This document shows, one piece after another, positions 32,836-48,030 of a DNA stretch of 64,000 nucleotides (positions are counted from its first letter, which is position 1; each line of letters opens with the position of its first letter). A model generated the notes under the pieces. It was given only the letters and a program-made list of their open reading frames with translations. It ran no database searches and had not been told where the DNA came from. The position numbers and the translations under genes are program-made. The stretch comes from Fagopyrum homotropicum (taxonomy: Eukaryota > Streptophyta > Magnoliopsida > Caryophyllales > Polygonaceae): positions 31,307,501-31,371,500 of the forward strand of contig BSWB01000004.1 of NCBI GenBank assembly GCA_033239125.1, in the 5' to 3' direction.

Positions 32836-35800
32836 GGTAGCTACCCTCTCAATGGTTTGGTTTTCTAAACTTACATCAGCTCTTTTGATGACTCTACCAA
32901 ACTTTTCTTCCACTGGGCCCACTTGTTTTTTTTTTTTTTTTTTTTCTCCCGAATGTTTCCGACTATCGATTCTGAAATAATGATCTTAAACTTCTGTCGG
33001 CACTTTACTAAGTGTCTAATGCTCTTTGTAATACAAACCGTTTGGCCCGGTTTTCTCAATGTGACCTAATCGGATCGTTCCTTAATTAATTGGTTTTCAC
33101 CTACTTCTTGTCAAGCTTTCAAATTTATACAACTCAAAACAAATCACACACCCAAGTGGACCTTTTCATTTGGATCTCTACTTCTTTAACTTATAATCAT
33201 AGTTAACCAAAAATTGATTTTCTTCATTTGTGGGTTATGGGCCTACCACGCTTTTGTTGTAACACCCATTAGGCACAATGGCGTCTTTCTGAGGGTCAAC
33301 ATGATTTACCCAATTCCCTCCTATAATTCCCTCCTATACTTCCCTTCTAATACTAGCAAGATCCTCTTCAAACAGACCTTTTGTCTATAGATGATTTACT
33401 ATAGTAAAAGAAAGACATGTACTCTACCCATGAGTACTAGTTCCAAAACCTCAAGATAAACCGTCCATATATATCAAACTATGGTCTCTGACCCCCATAC
33501 AGCTTCACAAATAGGCTAGATAACCCCTCAGTAACTTAACTCCCCTGTCACTTCTCCTTGAAAGGATTGGAACGTGTGTCTGTGGAACCTCCCGGACTTC
33601 ACTTATGTCTTATCAAAACTCAACTTATTACTCGTTAGGACTACTCAATGTGGTGATCCTTCGACAATCCTTTTAACTTCCAACTGAGGAGTACATCACA
33701 TTGACTTACAAGTCATTACTCTAACCTATTTACCATCTTGATACGGCGTCTTCTATTTAGCTCCCAACTTCCGAGGTGCGTTAATGAGTCTACACCGATA
33801 TAATAATAACAACTCATGATGGTCTCTCATGCTTGTCTTGTGAACTCTTCTACTAGGTGACTCGTCTTATAACAATTTCCTCTCCTGAATCGGTCTCAAC
33901 TTTCAGTTGATCATTACTGCCAATTTCATGTTGGAACCTCGGTTACGTTATACTCTTGCATAGATTCTACAACGGCATCCTCATCTCAACACTTTATTCC
34001 AAATTAGCAAGACCCGCCTTTTGATACATGACTTTCTTCTCCCTGGTTAAGTTATTCTTTTGGGTTACACTTTATACATCCTAGCGTTATCGGTCCGATA
34101 GCATGACTTTTGTTAAACATCTATCGGTACCATTTGCATAAGAAACCTCAGTTGTATATGATTTCCTCAAGCCAAAGTTCTTCACTTGCATTTATTATGC
34201 CGTCCTTATGCTCGTGTCGTTTTACCTTCTTTAAATCTTTAACCCTAGTAGGGTAGTTAAATTCCTTTGAGTTTCCTCGTATACGCCTTACGGACCACGT
34301 TGGTTGGTCTTATTACTTTTATCAACTCTTATGTCATCAGTCGAGCTTGAATTTTCAATGGAGTACCACCATTTCTCATTAAACTCTTATCTAGACACCT
34401 TTCGGTAATTATCTTATTGCAGTAATACTGGATCCATATAGCAACCTTTAGTCATTCACTTTACTCCTTCTCATGTCTGTTCTAGCCAACATGTAGATTC
34501 CATCTACAATCACCTCACAACTCGATCAGACATTTCACCAAGACTTTAAATCATACTCTTTATGTTTGTGCCGCCTCTACAATTCCAATTATTCTGTGTC
34601 ACATCTTTAATCACAAGGCTTCCTCTGTCAACCTAGACAGTTTGACCCCACTTTTTCTCGGAGGAGCATCATCCGTCCTACTTGTGTGGAATGCTAAGAC
34701 ATAGGACATGTTCACAATCATCTGTTTCTTCTTACTCTTCTAGTTCTTCTTACAAGGATCTCTTCATACTAACTTTGATATGTATCTTTCCTTAGTCAAT
34801 AGTAAGCAACTACTCACCACAACTCTCTTACACCATTACTATCATTAATGGTTATTACCGACCGTCAAGAGCTTCTCTTTAATTTCTTTATTAGAGTTGT
34901 CATATTGGACTCATTCAATGTTACCATCACGGCCACTAGTACTTGCATTGATTTAACTTTACCATTACCGTCGTTGAACTCTCGAAGAAATTCACCGGAT
35001 GTACATAAAATTCCTTTATAACCTTGTGATTATTCTTCTTATCGGTCAACCCACCATCACTAGTTAGTCAGCACGTGTAAATTCTCTGTTGTCACAATTA
35101 GCCTGTAGTTGACCTTCTATAAGATCGTAGACTTACTTTTCTTCTATCTCTTTTGAAGTTTGATATTTCCGGCAAAAATATATCTCTTCCATTTATACTC
35201 CTTTAGTTTCTTCTACAAATTACAGTCCTATAAGAGCACTATACTCTTACGAGTCTAGTTGTATCTTCGTCTTCCATCAACGGCCTTATCTCTTTTTCTA
35301 CGATAACTTGTAGGCATTTCTCCATAATTCTTTTTACCCGAGTTATTGTCCACTTGCGGTTCTCTATTATGACCCGTTAGTGTTATTAACTTTAACCCCT
35401 TCATGAGTGAGAAGTTATTAGAAACCCTCTTTCTCATCAAGACCATTCTCCTACACCCTCCTTCCTTGGGGTGCTGCTTGTACTTCCGCCTTTATAGAAA
35501 TCCGGTCTTTGTTGTATTCCGATCCTTGTTGTAATTCTTGTGTGTTCAAGGAGGTCACATCACTTCTATGTTGGTGAAATCTGCCTCCCCTTTTCTAGCA
35601 ACCTGTAAGCTTTCATTTTGCGGCTCTTTAATTCTTCGTATCGGGATGAGCAATGTATCTTATCTTGACTCCTACCCTTATGATTGTCTCGGTTTCCCAT
35701 CCTGATTGTAGTGGAAAGTAGCTTGTCGAGAGTGATCATACTCCGCTCTGCTTCTAGCTTCAAACTTTCACCTTCTGGTCCGTCAATAAGCTTACATTCA

Positions 35801-36509
35801 ATGCCTTTTTTTCTGGATTGCTACTATCTTCCACCTTGACCTTCATGCCTATTTGTTTTTCTGAAGGCATCCCTTTTGTTTATAACGTTGCTTTACACCA
35901 TCTTGAAAGAATCTATGGGTTTTCTCTACCAATTGGTATACTTGTCAGTCATCCAACTCGTTGCCGGAATAACCCTCATGTATCTTCTTCATTTGATCCT
36001 ATGGAGTTGACTCGGAATTCCCTTCTTGTCATTGTAGTTGGTGTTGTCTTTTAGTCTTAACTTTTCCGTCTCGACGTCCCTCAACAAGCTCGAAGGAGTT
36101 GTCCGTCGTTCGTCTACCCTAATGCACATAAGATGTGCATACTAATCCTCACGTTGACACTCTTCAAAAACTTAGGTGTGTCAACTGAATGAGGATCTCA
36201 TACTGTTATCTCCATTAAGGGCGTACTGTAACTATAAATTCTACAAATCTTTGGCATATGCTCATCTACATCACCTATCATTATAATCAAGCTAATAAGT
36301 CCAAAGAGAGTAACAACCTAAAGTCCATACTAAGCATACTGAGATCCGCGGTAGTAGTGGTGGTCAACCGTACTTTCTATCCCCAACCAAACTATGCATG
36401 CATTTGAAAACCAAAAGTCCTTTCTAAAACTCAGATCCCTTTTCGGGTTCTGCTTACGTACTTATTCGGTCTTTCAAAAGATTTCAAGTGCCATTGTTGT
36501 CAACCTAGA

Positions 36510-36521
36510 GCTCTGATACCA
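36510..36521 (-). other. Primer binding site, initiator Met tRNA (Y internal 3)
   Basis: TGGTATCAGAGC on the minus strand, three bases from LTR Y4, which acts as the outermost 5-prime LTR of the array. Confidence 0.95.
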
Positions 36522-36524
36522 TGT

Positions 36525-39185
<2,661 letters not shown>

Positions 39186-39190
39186 GCGAT
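39186..39190. repeat. Target-site duplication gcgat, right copy (Y array)
   Basis: Matches 592-596 exactly and lies directly after the array end. Confidence 0.93.
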
Positions 39191-39850
39191 ATTAGGGGGA
39201 TATGATAGGAAAGAAAAACGGTTACAGAAGGGAAGGATCTGTAACGGCTGTCTCTGCTGAAGGAGGTGATAAGCTGGCGTATTGCTGGGCCAGTCCGCAA
39301 GGAGGTTGGCAATTTTTCCTGGGCTGCGCGAGGTAGGGAGGCAGGCCAACGTTCTGGGATTGCGGCCTAGCAAGCTGGCACTCACAGCTGATGATCACAA
39401 CTGGGCCGGCTGCTACTGTTGGGCGAGCTGCACTAGACTGGCTGCTGGGCAAGCTGAAGTAGACCACGGACTGGGTTGGGCAACGCTGGGCTGCTGGAAG
39501 GCTGTGCACTTGTGCTGCGGACAAGCAAAGCAGTGGGCTGGAGTAGGCGATTGCTGGGCTGGCACAAGGGTGAAGTTCGGAAACGAGATCCCGACAATTA
39601 AATGCACGGAAAAGACGGATACCGGTTATGTTATAGTTAGGATTGGTTATAGAAATCCTATCATTTTATGTGGAGGTAAGTTACATAAAATGGTAACTTT
39701 TTAAGAGATTCTATTATTTTATGTGAAGGCATTCCACATAAAGTGATAAATTTTATAATAATGTGTCTAACTAAGTAGACGAATATGAATCGATGGATCG
39801 AGATCGGGTTCATACCCGAAATAGACGGAATAAAAATTCCGGATATTACA
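39191..39850 (-). mobile_element. H: host LTR, segment right of the Y insertion (U3 side)
   Basis: On the minus strand it starts TGTAATATCCGG at 39850 and follows the W LTR in layout: ttattccgtctattt, tctacttagttagac, two TATCATTTTATGTG-type palindromes (about 39655-39770), then a leader dense in agccca motifs. No polypurine tract adjoins 39850, so this is a 5-prime or solo LTR edge; flank begins taata. The 140-codon plus frame at 39282-39704 is leader, not a gene. Confidence 0.8.
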
Positions 39851-41591
39851 TAATAATCATATAATATCCAAGTGAATCAACCGATATATTCACTTGTGTG
39901 GGATTAATTATTCATTATCAATATTGTTAGATATTAAGTAACACATCAAAAGATTTATTAGTTTTTTTCCATAATATTCTTTAAATCTCAAATATTTTAT
40001 ATAAAATATTTTTTATTCATTATTATTTACTAAGTAACTAAATAATATATTATATTAATAACAATATATTGAATACAAAAAATAAATTTGGCCACCCTAG
40101 TTATTTTATTGTACCATAAATATTCTTCCGAAAATCTTCATTTTTATATATATTTTAAGATTTAATATACTATGCTAAATAATACACTCAAATAAAATAT
40201 CATAAAACCAAGTCATCGAATAAAAGAAAACCGATTTCACTAATCCAATTTGTTATTTTTCAAAGAATTTTTCGATGTCAGCATCAAATTAGACGAAATC
40301 AATTATTTTGAATGCAAAATATCAGTTATACATAACATAACATTATTAAAGTTTTAACTAAATGATTTATTATATATGTTTTAAAATACTATTGCATTCA
40401 ATTAAATGAATAAAAACCTAATTTTATCAATATGCTTAGATATTTTACGCAAAACCCTTTTTGGTTAGATAACAAATTAAGATAGTTTCTTTACTTTTAT
40501 CCAAAATTATGAAAACATCAAGGAAACTATACATACATCCAACCCATTTAATAAATCCTATTATCAAATACAATAGAATCAACAAAATTATATGAATATC
40601 CTTTTTTAAATTGATTGATCATCTCTTTATGAGGAATAGGATGTATAGTAAAACACGAATAAGAAAAATAAATACATAAATTTAATCCCGTATTTGTCGA
40701 GTAGTGTAGTAGTAAAAATTAATAAATAACACACTTTATCATAAATTTTAATAATTGCATAAACATGTAAAGTGGTTGATGTTATAAGAATAAGAAAAAA
40801 TAAGAGTATTTTTTACAAAAAAGAAACATAAATATTATAGAATTAAGCATGTTAACAGTACAATTATACAATAAGTATTATATTCTAAAAGTGTATCTTA
40901 CCAATATTGATGATAAAAAAAACATTTTCAAAGGTTAATGACTCTAACTTTGTGCACCTTTGGAAGGAGACTTAAGCCTCTCATTTGTTGAAACCGTTGA
41001 TATGTAAAATATACTTGATTTTCCACGAACCCTTCAACAACAATTGATCATCATAAAGGGTATATTGATTCAATATTTCTCCAAGAGAGTGTTAAAATGG
41101 TGTTCATCATCCAACACGTTCAAATTGAAGTTATTATTACAACGGGTGACTTTTTATGAATAAGACAATTTATCAAAATTGCTCCCGCACGAGCACACTT
41201 AACTTCAGAGTTCTTTGTCCTCACTCGACCACTGAAAAGAAGAATTTTTTTTGACATGGGTAGCAATCCATCCTTATAAGTTAACCATAAATCTCCATTC
41301 AAATGATGCACATAAAAATTTTACCAGGTGTTACCGCTTCTAACTCCAATTTGAACGTATTGGAAGATGAATCCGTTTTTAATGTTTTTGGAGAAAATTT
41401 TGGATCAATATAATCTGTTTTGATGACCGAATAATGTTGAACGGGTATACTTGTAGAATTTATAGATTCTTTCTATCGTGATTGAAATATATTATAAGGT
41501 GTATACAAAAAACAAAAGCAATAATCATTATTGAAACTCTCAATTGATTTTACCAACCAACTAAATTAACTATAATATTTAATAATCATAT
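39851..41591. other. AT-rich island without recognised genes
   Basis: The only stretch not assigned to a retrotransposon. It is strongly AT-rich with no LTR, primer site or coding similarity that I recognise. A 63-codon minus frame at 41120-41311 is open, but I cannot assign it. An imperfect inverted duplication occupies about 41000-41470. It may be the original intergenic DNA or an older decayed repeat. Confidence 0.5.
41000..41470. repeat. Imperfect inverted duplication
   Basis: The reverse complement of 41054-41125 aligns with 41345-41415 (shared ccaatttgaacgt-like start, ttgga.gatgaa, tggagaaa, tcaatata), at roughly 70-75 percent by eye. Weaker similarity extends outward on both sides. 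The spacer of about 220 bp contains the 63-codon frame. It could be a tail-to-tail gene-fragment duplication or a foldback element. Confidence 0.5.
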
Positions 41592-42203
41592 TGTAACACC
41601 CCAGATTTTTTGGCGCATTTTCGATAATTATTTGTTCCGACTTCTATCGATATTTTATTAGATTAAATATTTTATTAAAAGATATTTTACGACGTAAATA
41701 TCTTTTCCAAGTATATTTTTATTTATGATACGTTCGCGTACATGCATATTATTATTTTTCGGGAAAGTCGGAGAAGTTTCCGATTCGAAAATCCCGTTCC
41801 GAACGCTTTTGATCGAGTTATTCTATTACTCATTTTCCTTTTATGTTATTTATTCTTTTTCTTCTTTACGTTACTTTCTTTTACCTCCCTGCTTGTCGTG
41901 TACGCTTTGTCCTCACCAGCAGGTGAGCCATGCCCAACCTAGCAGGCTAGCACTGTCCCTGCAGCCTTTACCGACCCCTCGCCCTAGCTGTCCTCATTTC
42001 CCTCATCCTTGCTTCTCCCTTGGATACCTCTCTACAACAGCCCCAACGCACCTTCATCCCTTCATCTCTTGTGCAGTAATTAGCAGTGACAACCACCGGG
42101 TAGAATCGGTGAGTCCCGTGCTTGCCTTTGCCAACCGGAGATCCACCAGGAAGCCCTAGCCGCCGCTCTAGTTTTGCCCTGCACCACCAGCCGCCGGAGA
42201 AGC
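41592..42203 (+). mobile_element. U: LTR segment left of the Z insertion
   Basis: Starts TGTAACACCCCAG and follows the X LTR in layout: AT-rich U3, then a C-rich leader with AGGTGAGCC (41921-41929). It is interrupted by Z within ccgccggagaagc. The right part is 53013-55234. The 144-codon frame at 41725-42159 is leader. Confidence 0.83.
42199..42203. repeat. Target-site duplication gaagc, left copy (Z)
   Basis: gaagc precedes the Z LTR start at 42204 and recurs at 53008-53012 right after the other LTR. Confidence 0.94.
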
Positions 42204-42525
42204 TGTAACACCCCGAATTCTCAGAACTCGGAGTATTACTGGTTAGGACCTCACAATGGGTCCCGACCTCAGTTTGACAACAACATTACTAGGATCTTGC
42301 AACAAGACACAAATAAAGAAACCGAAATTCATAAAAACCATGTTTTTAGAGTAATGAATGCAACACTGTCTAGCAACCTAACGTACTTAAACATAAGAAA
42401 AGAGCAACTGTCTTAACCAAAAGAAAGGAAAGACAAAACAACCCCAACCCCGTTCCAAGGAGTACGGAGACCCGGCTGACCACTACTTCCGGATCACTCA
42501 GCTGCTGACCTAACCTGCGGTAAGT

Positions 42526-42973
42526 CTAAAACAACAACAAGAAGAACCGTTAGCTAGTTATCTAAATATTAGCAGAATAATAGCAGCACAAACACACTCA
42601 GATAACCATAAACACTCAACATGCTTCAAACAAGTCCGTTTTATTATCTAGCTTTAATTTACTCGTTCACTCTAGTGATACTTATTTTGTGACACGAGGA
42701 ATTCCCAAACCTCGCCTCCCCCCCGTGTAACCATCAGGAATGGATCCGATGCATCTCACCTTGTACCTGCATGGTCTGGGTATAGAGAACCTCCCAGTCT
42801 CCTGTCAGAGCTGGGCAGTGATGTCACGGCCCGTTATACATACACTTGGGCCTTAAACGTAATAATAACAGTCGTCCTAGCAAGTTATTATTATTAAATC
42901 ACGCAATAGCACACACCACTACTATCACTCAACTAACACTCAGAAACTGGCTAAGTAAGTCGCAAGGACTTAC
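42526..42973 (-). other. Candidate conserved LTR intron, Z family
   Basis: Donor hairpin 42955-42973, structured domain 42689-42827, CTAAC before a TTCTTGTTGTTGTTTTAG acceptor (TAG at 42526-42528, minus). 448 nt. Copy in the other LTR: 50597-51045, with domain 50760-50899. Confidence 0.5.
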
Positions 42974-43512
42974 CTGAGTCAATTTACACTCTAACACGTC
43001 TCAACAATCCGTACTCGTGGTAACTCAAACGCCTGTCAAATAAGGCATGTGTATCAAAATCACATCTCGATGTCCAACCTCATGCGAAGGAATTACGGAA
43101 AAAACTCTTACGATAAAAGACCATTTTACCCTTGGTATCGTAAATTCTAGAAGTTTATTATAGAATTCTCCAAATTTCTTTCATTTCTTGTTTCCCATAA
43201 TTTAAGTCTCTCGGATAGATACTTATAGGTTAAGGTCAAACTCGAGACACTCTAAGGAGGACAACATTCCTTCTCTCCGGTTACGAATTATGCAACTACA
43301 TATTTTATACCGTCCAACCTGTTTCTAATCTCTCTCCGCAACTCACTTATCTATATAATTTCATAACTCCCAACTCGTACTTATGTATATCCCATATATA
43401 TATATATCTATACATACTATACTTAAGCTTATAAATATATATTCTTATATAAAATTTTCATATGCCTATTATTCTTATGTTTCTATATAAATTACCCATA
43501 CTCCACTTATAC

Positions 43513-43576
<64 letters not shown>

Positions 43577-44734
43577 ATCTGTACATGCCCACTGCACTAC
43601 AATATATATAATTATATATATAAACATCCCTCTCACCTATAAGCTGATATACTCATACATATATATATGTAGCAGGTACATGAGACTGTACTTATCAACA
43701 TCTAATTTTTGCCTACTCCGTACCCTCTAAACCGAACATATAACACAGTTTTCAATCGGCTAAAAGAGTCATACAAACCACCCTACAGCCTTGCTTACAA
43801 TTCACTTCTACTCCACTGTTTAACATACATACATACATACTCTTTTACTAGCAGGGGTTAGAAGAGTCAGAGAAGAGGCCTTACCGGAATTGCAGTCCGG
43901 TAGGAGTACTAGGCGGCCACGGTCCTGCGTTCAAGGGCGGTGAAAGTTCCGGGCTGGTTTGACGCAGTAGCCGCAAGAGGGAGATGATTTAGTACGGAGA
44001 ATAGAAGCGGAAAGAGGGAGACGAGAGCGGCGACTTACCCAAGCGGTTTGAAGACTTTCGTTACAGCGTCGTCGGTACTGCTGCAAGTCCTTTTCCGGCG
44101 TCTGGCTGCTGCGGGAAACGTTGGTATGCCGATCGGTTAACTCACGAGCAGACGGAAGAAGCGAGAGAGAGATATCGAGACTGGTGGCTCACCTGGGGGG
44201 TCGACAAGCTGCTAGTGGTTGCTGTCGCCGGCGAACGAGGTGAGTTCTCCTGTCTCGCTCTTTCTGCAGAAGCAGTGGGTCGCCTGAGTCGGTTTCGAAG
44301 TAGACGGAGGCAGGGCGGCGACAGAGGCGACGCGGTGGTTCGGCGGTGAAGGCGCAGTCCGGCGTGCTGGTTGTTGTTCGTTCGTCCGTCCAGAAAGGGA
44401 GAAGCAGGAGCGGCGTTTTGTTCTCTTGTCCAGAAGAGATTACGATGCGGTAGGTTAATTAGAGTAGATTAGGTTAGATTAGTTTAATTAGGGTTTTTTA
44501 ATTAAGTTTTAAAAATGGGCTTAGGAAGGTGGGCTGATGGTTGGCCCAAATGAGCGGTGATCTCATGAATTAAAAACGGAACTCGTAACCCGTTAATTAA
44601 GTACGGAAGTTTATAAAATACGGAATTAAGTTCCGTATTTTATAACTTATTATTTATTTTTATTTATTTATTTTTATTTTTATTTATTTTTTTTTTATTT
44701 TTAACGTACGTAAATTATTTCCGGTCAATTAAAT

Positions 44735-44771
44735 TATCATTTTATGTGAATCTAGGTCACATAAAATGATA
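44735..44771. promoter_or_regulatory. U3 palindrome, Z 3-prime LTR
   Basis: TATCATTTTATGTGA and its exact complement separated by 7 nt. A second copy is in the 5-prime LTR at about 52869-52905. Related palindromes occur in Y, W and H. Confidence 0.7.
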
Positions 44772-44873
44772 GAACTAAACTCGTTTTATTCTACTTATTT
44801 ATTTATTTACGATTGTCGCAACGGACTTTGGTTAATTTCAATTTACCGGAACTTAAAATTTTCGGTTATTACA

Positions 44874-44910
44874 TCAGTGCCCCCTTAAAAGAAGTTTCGT
44901 CCCGAAACTT
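44874..44910 (-). promoter_or_regulatory. Polypurine tract and hairpin (Z)
   Basis: Minus-strand AAGGGGGCACTGA abuts the 3-prime LTR. AAGTTTCGGGACGAAACTT (44892-44910) lies directly upstream. It primes plus-strand synthesis. Confidence 0.85.
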
Positions 44911-45069
44911 AGATTGTTTCCCTTTCTCACATATTTCTTTCGGTAACATTTCCGTTCTCTACCATGCAGCTACTCAGGCATCAACAAACAAGTATCACAA
45001 AACAAAAATCACTCAAATCAATATGAAAACCTGAAAGGTCAAACAACACAACATCCGAGTACTAACTCG

Positions 45070-48030
45070 TCAAACAGAAGTAACCTCTAACCCCGCACAG
45101 AACTCGGGATAGTTACGTCTAATACTCTCCTCAGTCTCCCAAGTGGCCTCATCAGCTCCTCTCCTAGACCACTGGATCCTCAGCATAGGTATCTCCTTGT
45201 ATCGCAGACGTCTGGTACTGCGCTCCAAGACAGCTACTGGATACTCTACAAATGTATGGTCAGGCTCAACTATCAGATCCTCATGGCTGATGACATGTCT
45301 CGGATCCGGGATGTACTCTCTCAACTGAGATACATGAAAGACCGGATGGACACTCTCTAGTCTCGGCGGTAATGCTAGTCTGTAGGCCACCTCTCCAACT
45401 CTCTCCAGGATCTCAAAAGGTCCGACATATCGGGGACTCAGCTTCCCCTTAATGCCGAAACGTCTGACCCCTCTCGTAGGTGACACTCTCAGCCATACCT
45501 GTGTACCCACTCTAAACTCCAAAGGTCGTCGCCTTTTGTCGGCGTAGGACTTCTGACGACTCTGAGCTGCTAACATTCGCTCTCGGACTAGGGCAATCCG
45601 AGCGATGTCATCCTGTATCTGATCTGGAGCTACTCCATCAACTCTGCTAGGCTCATCCCAACATAATGGTGTACGACACCTCCGCCCGTACAAAGCCTCA
45701 TAGGGAGCCATCCCAATAGATGCGTGCCAGCTATTATTATACGAAAACTCTACCAGTGGAAGATGATCTGGCCATACCTGTCCCCAATCTAGTACACACG
45801 CCCGAAGCATGTCCTCTAAGGTCTGAATGGTCCTCTCAGACTGTCCGTCTGTCTGTGGATGATAGGCGGTAGTGAAGTGGAGACTCGTCCCCAAAGCAGT
45901 ATGTACCTGCTGCCAAAATCTCGAGGTAAAACGTCCATCTCTATCAGAGACGATAGTCCTCGGTACCCCATGGAGTCTCACAATGTGCCTGGTGAACTCC
46001 TCAGCCAGACGACTCACCGGCCACGTTTCCTTAATCGGAATGAAACGTGCGGTCTTCGTCAGGCGGTCTACCACTACCCAAATAGCATCAAATCCTCTAC
46101 TGAGTCTCAAACCAGTGACAAAATCCATAGATATATCCTCCCACTTCCACTGTGGTACTGGAAGTGGGTGGAGCTCTCCTCCAGACCTACGGTGCTCAAT
46201 CTTGACCTGCTGGCAGGTCGCGCACTGAGCTACATATCGAGTCACATCAGGCTTCAAACCGCCCCACCAGAAGAACCGTCTCACATCCTTGTACATCTTA
46301 CTCGCTCCAGGATGTACTGAGTATGGGGTAGCATGAGCCTCACCTAGTATCCTCTGTCTCAACTCACTGTCTGACGGTACACAAACGCGATCCTGACGTC
46401 TCATCACTCCATCTGCACCAATAGTAAACTGTGGGGCCTCATCTCGAGACATCCTGTCTCGGATCCTGGTCAAAGTAGGGCAAGTCTCCTGCTTCTGTCG
46501 GATCTCATCCAACAGATCAGGAAGTAACTCCATGGTAGACAACTGACCATCAGTATCGGGAAACTGAACCTCTATCTCCAACCAAGCCAAGTCCCTCTGC
46601 AACTGTGGCTATACTGTCAACCGGGCTATCGCCCTCTCTCTAGGCGTCTTCCGGCTCAAAGCATCAGCTACCACATTCGTCTTTCCGGGGTGGTAAAGGA
46701 TCTCAAGGTCGAAGTCCTTGATCAGCTCTAACCACCGCCTCTGGCGGTTATTCAACTCCCTCTGAGTGAATATGTACTTCAGACTCTTGTGGTCTGTAAA
46801 GATCTGACATGTCGCTCCATAGAGATAGTGACGCCAGATCTTTAGAGCATGGACTACTGCAGCCAACTCCAGATCATGCGTGGGGTAGTTCTCCTCATAC
46901 GTCTTCAACTGTCGAGACGCATAGGCTATGACCTTACCCCTCTGCATCAGAACGCACCCCAAGCCCAGCTTGGATGCATCACTGTATACTACAAAGTCAT
47001 CAATACCCTCAGGCTGTGCTAAAATCGGAGCGGACGTCAATCTCCTCTTCAGCTCCTCCAAACTCTGCTGACATGGCTCAGACCAGACAAACCGAGTGGT
47101 CTTCCTCAGAAGACAAGTAAGTGGTCGGGCAATCAAAGAGAACCCTTCCACAAACCGGCGGTAGTAACCTGCTAAACCTAGAAAGCTGCGAACCTCCTTA
47201 ACATTATTAGGAGGTTGCCAAGAAGACACTGACTCGATCTTCGCCGGATCGACCTTAATACCCTCAGCAGTCACCACGTGACCTAAGAAAGCCACCTCTG
47301 ACATCCAAAACTCACACTTGGATAGCTTAGCATATAGCTGGCTATCCTGTAGAATCTGCAGTACTGTCCTCAAGTGTCCAGCATGCTCCTCTCGACTCCT
47401 AGAGTAGACTAGGATGTCGTCGATGAAGACCACTACAAACTGGTCCAAAAAGTCAATGAATATTCCATTCATCAACTCCATGAACACCGCTGGTGCATTA
47501 GTAAGCCCGAATGGCATCACTACGAACTCATAATGACCATACCTAGTCCGGAATGCCGTCTTAGGTATGTCCTGATCTCTCACCCTCAACTGGTGGTAAC
47601 CTGACCTCAAGTCTATCCTCGAGAACACGGACGCTCCATGCAACTGGTCCAACAGATCATCTATACGTGGCAGTGGATACTTGTTCTTGATGGTTACTTT
47701 GTTCAGCTCTCTGTAGTCTATGCACAGCCTCATCGATCCGTCCTTCTTCTTCACAAACAACACTGGCACACCCCAAGGAGACACACTGGGGCGTATAAAA
47801 CCCTTTTCTGCCAGCTCCTCTAACTGCTTCTTCAGCTCAAGCAGCTCTATAGGTGCCATACGGTACGGAGCCTTCGAGATAGGTCTCGTGCCCGGCTCCA
47901 AGTCAATGCTGAAATCAACGCTCCTCTGTGGGGGTAGCCCTGGCAGGTCGTCACTGAATACCTCTGCAAACTCGCATGCAACAGGTATCTCCTCTATAGT
48001 CAGGCTCTTGCTTTCCTTCATGGCATAACA
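45070..48030 (-). pseudogene. pol: Z pol: reverse transcriptase, RNase H, integrase, chromodomain-like tail
   Basis: One continuous minus frame of about 986 codons broken by a single TAG at 46609-46611, where W has a CAG glutamine codon. Order: reverse transcriptase with the ISKAPYRM motif, ELNKVTIKNKYPLPRIDDL and catalytic FIDD (47416-47427); RNase H with VYSDASKLGLG and FTDHKSLKYIF; integrase with the HHCC zinc finger (H..H, then CATC) and DDE core (MDFVTG, VSDRDG, QSERTIQ); and a tail ending VTSV. The first methionine after the upstream UAG is at 48021. It lies in the same frame as gag-protease. It copies the RNA genome and inserts the cDNA; the internal stop cuts it between RNase H and integrase. 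Confidence 0.93.

Larger units (their letters stand above)
32377..36524 (-). mobile_element. Y internal region 3
   Basis: The most distinct of the three: private SNPs, an extra attccctccta-type short duplication at about 33312-33340, and a shorter T-run near 32926. Pol tail 32589-32835, mini-ORF 36474-36494, primer site 36510-36521. The core is decayed as in the other copies. Confidence 0.85.
42204..44873 (-). mobile_element. Z 3-prime LTR (2670 bp)
   Basis: Minus strand: TGTAATAACCG start; U3 with perfect 15-bp palindrome arms (44735-44749 and 44757-44771); GC-rich leader with CAGGTGAGCC at about 44188-44197; TA repeat 43518-43575; candidate intron 42526-42973; structured domain 42689-42827; terminal hairpin. 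Confidence 0.94.

Noticed and set aside
39282..39704. 140-codon plus frame in H
   Set aside because: It is antisense to the leader of the H LTR, with overlapping frames on both strands.
41120..41311. 63-codon minus frame in the AT-rich island
   Set aside because: I could not link it to a family, and it lies between the arms of the inverted duplication. Reported only as part of the island.
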